From positions 1 through 7,378 of the forward strand of contig DAOVFR010000119.1 of NCBI GenBank assembly GCA_030672805.1: a stretch of 7,378 nucleotides of DNA, in the 5' to 3' direction. The stretch is from Candidatus Krumholzibacteriota bacterium. Its GTDB lineage: Bacteria > Krumholzibacteriota > Krumholzibacteriia > Krumholzibacteriales > Krumholzibacteriaceae. Each line of letters opens with the position of its first letter. Position 1 is the stretch's first letter. The notes below the pieces were generated by a model, which worked only from the letters and a program-made list of their open reading frames with translations, was not told where the DNA came from and did not search any database. Shown here piece after piece: positions 4,571-7,378 of the stretch. The translations under genes were made by a program, and so were the position numbers.

Positions 4571-7353
4571 CAGGTGGAATGATTTGCGGTTTCTTTCCTT
4601 TTCCGAACAACCTTCTTGATTATTTTCAGGATTTCAAAGACGAGCAGGTACGCTGCCGCTGCTCCCAGCACGTAGAGCCAGTCGGTGAACGAAAGAGCGG
4701 CGAAGCGCAGGAAGTCGCTGATGTAGGGGCCGTAGACGCCGAGGAAAACGAGACCGACCGAGCCCAGCACCGATATGAGCAGGATGCGGTTTGTCCAGAA
4801 GTTCCTGCTGAAGATCGACGTGAACTCGTAGCGTCGCGAGAGGATGTTGGCGAACTGGCAGTAGGCAATCGTGAGGTAGGTGATCGCCGTTCCCCGTGCA
4901 TACATCACCGTGTGGGCGCTGTCGACGGTGAATGTCACACCCTCCCTGAACATGAAGAGCGCGAAATTGACGAATGCGAGGACACCGATGAGCGACCCGA
5001 GCAGGATCACCTCGGATGCGGTGGACCTGTTCATGATGTGTTCCTTGATATCGCGCGGCGGTGAAGACATCATCCCCTCGGAGGGTGGATCGAACGTAAG
5101 GCAGGTGAGCGGCATGATCTCGGCGAGCAGGTCGATCGCGAGTATCTGGATCGCGAGTATCGGTATCGCCCAGTTCCCGAGCGATACGGCGGCGAGACCG
5201 AGCAGCACCACGGCGAGCTCCGCCATGTTCGTCGTCATCGATGCGAGAACGGTTTTCTTGAGGTTGCTGTAGATCGTTCTGCCTTCCCTGATCGCGTCGA
5301 CGAGAGTCGGGAAACTGTCGTCGAGGAGTACGAGCTCGGATGCTTCCTTTGCCACGTCGGTCCCGATCTTTCCCATCGCCACTCCGATATCGGCGCGCTT
5401 GAGCGCCGGAGCGTCGTTCACCCCGTCTCCCGTGACGGCGACCACCTCTCCATGATTCCCAAGCAGGTTCACGATGCGGAGCTTGTCCTCCGGATCGACG
5501 CGGGAAAAGATGAGGGCGTTTTCCTTTTCCATGGCTGCGGCGAGGTCTTCGTCGCGCATCCCCTTGAGCTCACTGCCAGTGATGACGGGTGAGGCCTCGC
5601 CCGATTCGTTCAGGCCGATCTCGCAGCCCACCGCCTGTGCCGTGATCGCGTGATCGCCCGTCATGATGAAGGTCTTGATCCGGGCTTGATGGCACTCGTC
5701 GATCGCCTCCTTCACCCCTTCGCGCGGCGGGTCGATCATGCCGGCGAGTCCGAGAAAGATGACGTCTTTCTCCACCTCCTCGAGGACGTAGTCCTTTCCG
5801 TTCTGTTCGAGGGGGCGGTACGCGATCGCCAGCACACGAAGAGCTTTCTTCGAGAACTCCTCGTTCACCGATTGTATTGCCTTCCGGTCATCCCCGGTGA
5901 TGGGCGCCGGCTTTCCATCCCTGTAGATGTACTTGCTGATCGAGAGCACGCTGTCAGGCGCGCCCTTCATCGCAAGCTGTTCCCGGTCGCCGAACCGGCG
6001 TACCGAGCTCATCCTCTTACGCTCCGAATCGAAGGGAAATTCCTTCAACTCCGGATTCTCCTCATCCTCCGTCGGCGAGCGGGTGCCGAGTTTCGTCGAC
6101 ATCGTGACGAGCGCCGCCTCGGTCGGGTCCCCCACCGGGTACCAGCCGTCGTGTTCTTCGTCCGGTTCGTGGATCTCGGCGTTGGACGCCATCGTCGCGG
6201 CGTCCATCATGATCTCGATTATGTCGATCTGCCCCCGGCCGAGCGCCGCTCCGCCCTCGTCGAGTATCTCACCCTTCGGCTCGTAGCCGGTTCCCGTCAT
6301 CGAGTAGTGCTTTCCGTCGAACCAGATAGAAGTGACGGCCATCTCGTTTTTCGTGAGCGTTCCCGTCTTGTCAGTGCTGATGACGCTCGTCGAACCGAGC
6401 GTTTCGACCGAGGGAAGGCTCTTGACGACCGCCTGCTTGTCGGCCAGCCGCTTGCTCGTGTTCGAGAGCGCCACCGTAACCTGGGCCGGCAGCGCCTGCG
6501 GCACGAGGGCGACGGCTATGCCGAGCGCGTAGACCATGCTCGTGAACAGCGTGAAACCCTGCCAGAGCGCAACGCCGAATAGAACACCCCCGATCACCAC
6601 GACGGTGACGGTGAGCCAGCGTGCAAGGGATTCGAGCTCCCGTTCGAGGGGGGATTTCGTCTCCACGGTTTCCTGGGTCATGTTGGCGATCTTGCCCATC
6701 TCGGTGCTCATACCGGTCCTGACGATCACGCCCGTCGCGCTTCCCGAGGCAACCGTCGTGCCTACGTAGGCCATGTTGTCACGGTCGGCCAGGACGCACT
6801 GCTTCCTGACCGCATTGCTGCCCTTGCCCTGAGGGGTTGATTCCCCGGTAAGCGAGAAGTCGTTCGTCCTGAGGTCAAACGATTCGATGATTCTTATGTC
6901 GGCCGGGACCTTGTCGCCCGCCTCGAGGCGGATGATATCGCCCGGCACGAGCCGGTCCTGCGGAACCTCGGAGAGCTCGCCCTCGCGCATGACCTTCGCC
7001 GGAGACTGGATCAGGCTCTTGAGACTTTCGAGTATCTTGCTGACCTTGTATTCCTGAACGAACCCGATGATAGCGTTGATTGCGACGATCACGGCCATCA
7101 CCGCGCCGTCGCGGTAACTGCCGATCACGAAGGATATCGCCGCGGCGACGATAAGCACGATAACGAGCAGTTCCTTGAACTGTGAGAGGAAAAGCAGCCA
7201 CGGCGATGTTCCGGGCTCCGTACCGAGCTCGTTCGCGCCATACTCGCCGAGGCGCTTCTCCACCTCGCCGCTCGATAATCCCTTCTCGGATGATCCCAGG
7301 GCGTCGAGCGCCTCCCGGGCGGTCATCCGGTAAAACTCTCTATCGATTGTCAT
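4570..7353 (-). CDS. P2-type cation-transporting ATPase (HAD-IC family)
   Basis: A complete 927-residue inner-membrane ion pump that couples ATP hydrolysis to cation transport. The order is: N-terminal cation-ATPase domain (about 6-60), M1-M2 (about 62-102), actuator domain with TGES (169-172), M3-M4 (about 246-296), P-domain DKTGTLT with phosphorylated D328, nucleotide domain with GDPTEAAL (408-415), FDSERKRMS (441-449) and KGAPD (463-467), then TGD (565-567), TGDGVNDAP (641-649), and M5-M10 (about 701-912) with a basic tail. This is the full P2 plan and length. M4 reads VPQALPAQ (284-291) where Ca2+ and Na+/K+ pumps have PEG. M5 keeps N709 and E712. M6 has D741 and E745, and M8 has CQFAN (832-836), similar to Na+/K+-ATPase QWAD. 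The ion is therefore uncertain: Na+, K+ or Ca2+ are all possible. The ATG at 7353 has GAGG eight bases upstream; no earlier start is visible in the 25 bases available. No partner subunit is seen. Confidence 0.93.
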   Translation of the reverse strand: MTIDREFYRMTAREALDALGSSEKGLSSGEVEKRLGEYGANELGTEPGTSPWLLFLSQFKELLVIVLIVAAAISFVIGSYRDGAVMAVIVAINAIIGFVQEYKVSKILESLKSLIQSPAKVMREGELSEVPQDRLVPGDIIRLEAGDKVPADIRIIESFDLRTNDFSLTGESTPQGKGSNAVRKQCVLADRDNMAYVGTTVASGSATGVIVRTGMSTEMGKIANMTQETVETKSPLERELESLARWLTVTVVVIGGVLFGVALWQGFTLFTSMVYALGIAVALVPQALPAQVTVALSNTSKRLADKQAVVKSLPSVETLGSTSVISTDKTGTLTKNEMAVTSIWFDGKHYSMTGTGYEPKGEILDEGGAALGRGQIDIIEIMMDAATMASNAEIHEPDEEHDGWYPVGDPTEAALVTMSTKLGTRSPTEDEENPELKEFPFDSERKRMSSVRRFGDREQLAMKGAPDSVLSISKYIYRDGKPAPITGDDRKAIQSVNEEFSKKALRVLAIAYRPLEQNGKDYVLEEVEKDVIFLGLAGMIDPPREGVKEAIDECHQARIKTFIMTGDHAITAQAVGCEIGLNESGEASPVITGSELKGMRDEDLAAAMEKENALIFSRVDPEDKLRIVNLLGNHGEVVAVTGDGVNDAPALKRADIGVAMGKIGTDVAKEASELVLLDDSFPTLVDAIREGRTIYSNLKKTVLASMTTNMAELAVVLLGLAAVSLGNWAIPILAIQILAIDLLAEIMPLTCLTFDPPSEGMMSSPPRDIKEHIMNRSTASEVILLGSLIGVLAFVNFALFMFREGVTFTVDSAHTVMYARGTAITYLTIAYCQFANILSRRYEFTSIFSRNFWTNRILLISVLGSVGLVFLGVYGPYISDFLRFAALSFTDWLYVLGAAAAYLLVFEILKIIKKVVRKRKETANHST
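5134..5163 (-). repeat. Tandem 15-base repeat within ATPase helix M6
   Basis: Two adjacent 15-base units (5134-5148 and 5149-5163) agree at 14 of 15 positions. On the coding strand they encode PILAI then QILAI (residues 731-740), just before the predicted ion ligand D741. Aligned by eye with SERCA (IPVQLLWVN), the helix has normal length, so this is a near-perfect internal repeat and not an extra insertion. Confidence 0.6.
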
Positions 7354-7361
7354 TTCACAAA

Positions 7362-7365
7362 CCTC
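7362..7365 (-). promoter_or_regulatory. Ribosome binding site of the ATPase gene
   Basis: GAGG on the minus strand lies eight bases before the ATG at 7353. A second possible start, M10, has a purine-rich stretch upstream too, but M1 fits the usual N-terminal length of the family better. The promoter is outside the window. Confidence 0.6.
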
Positions 7366-7378
7366 GGGATGGAGTGAT

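Noticed and set aside
4525..5064. A 179-codon plus-strand frame starting in the terminator region
   Set aside because: It runs across the terminator hairpin and antisense to the ATPase M7-M10 helices, with no family resemblance.
5134..5163. The M6 tandem repeat as evidence of an inserted duplication altering the ion path
   Set aside because: By-eye alignment to SERCA and Na+/K+-ATPase M6 shows the helix has normal length, so the repeat most likely comes from similar residues and codons and not from an insertion.
5650..6582. A 310-codon open frame on the plus strand opposite the ATPase
   Set aside because: Arg- and His-rich composition without any family motif, fully explained by GC-rich codon use of the ATPase on the other strand.

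Overview
The window looks like chromosomal DNA from a GC-rich bacterium. Codons mostly end in G or C, Shine-Dalgarno sites are of the AAGGAG/GAGG type, and the non-coding gap is clearly AT-richer than the genes. A secreted tricorn-like protease next to a P2-type cation pump would fit an uncultivated FCB-type or delta-proteobacteria-like lineage (Krumholzibacteriota or Eisenbacteria, for example). That placement is only a guess from gene style. There are no RNA genes, CRISPR arrays, insertion sequences or phage genes that I can support.

Layout: (1) 1-822, minus strand: a CheR-type SAM-dependent methyltransferase with a complete N-terminus, its C-terminal end cut by the window edge. (2) 823-1160: a divergent intergenic region with AT-rich promoter-like sequence, a TATAAT box facing the methyltransferase, a long leader containing tiny overlapping reading frames, and a strong ribosome binding site for the next gene. 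(3) 1161-4475, plus strand: a 1104-residue tricorn protease homologue with a signal peptide, two beta-propellers, a C1 domain, a PDZ domain and an S41-type C2 catalytic domain. (4) 4476-4570: a short convergent spacer with a strong hairpin terminator. (5) 4570-7353, minus strand: a complete 927-residue P2-type cation-transporting ATPase whose stop codon touches the terminator's T-run.

The three genes are transcribed divergently and convergently, so no two visible genes form an operon, and I see no evidence for a joint multi-gene system. The interest is inside the proteins. The tricorn homologue keeps the nucleophile Ser, the His and the Glu with spacing almost identical to archaeal tricorn, but has Gly in place of the auxiliary Ser of the tetrad, and it carries a very charged linker with an internal tandem repeat. 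The ATPase has PQALP where classical Ca2+ and Na+/K+ pumps have PEGLP/PEGLL, together with Na+/K+-pump-like positions in M6 and M8, so its transported ion cannot be assigned from these motifs.
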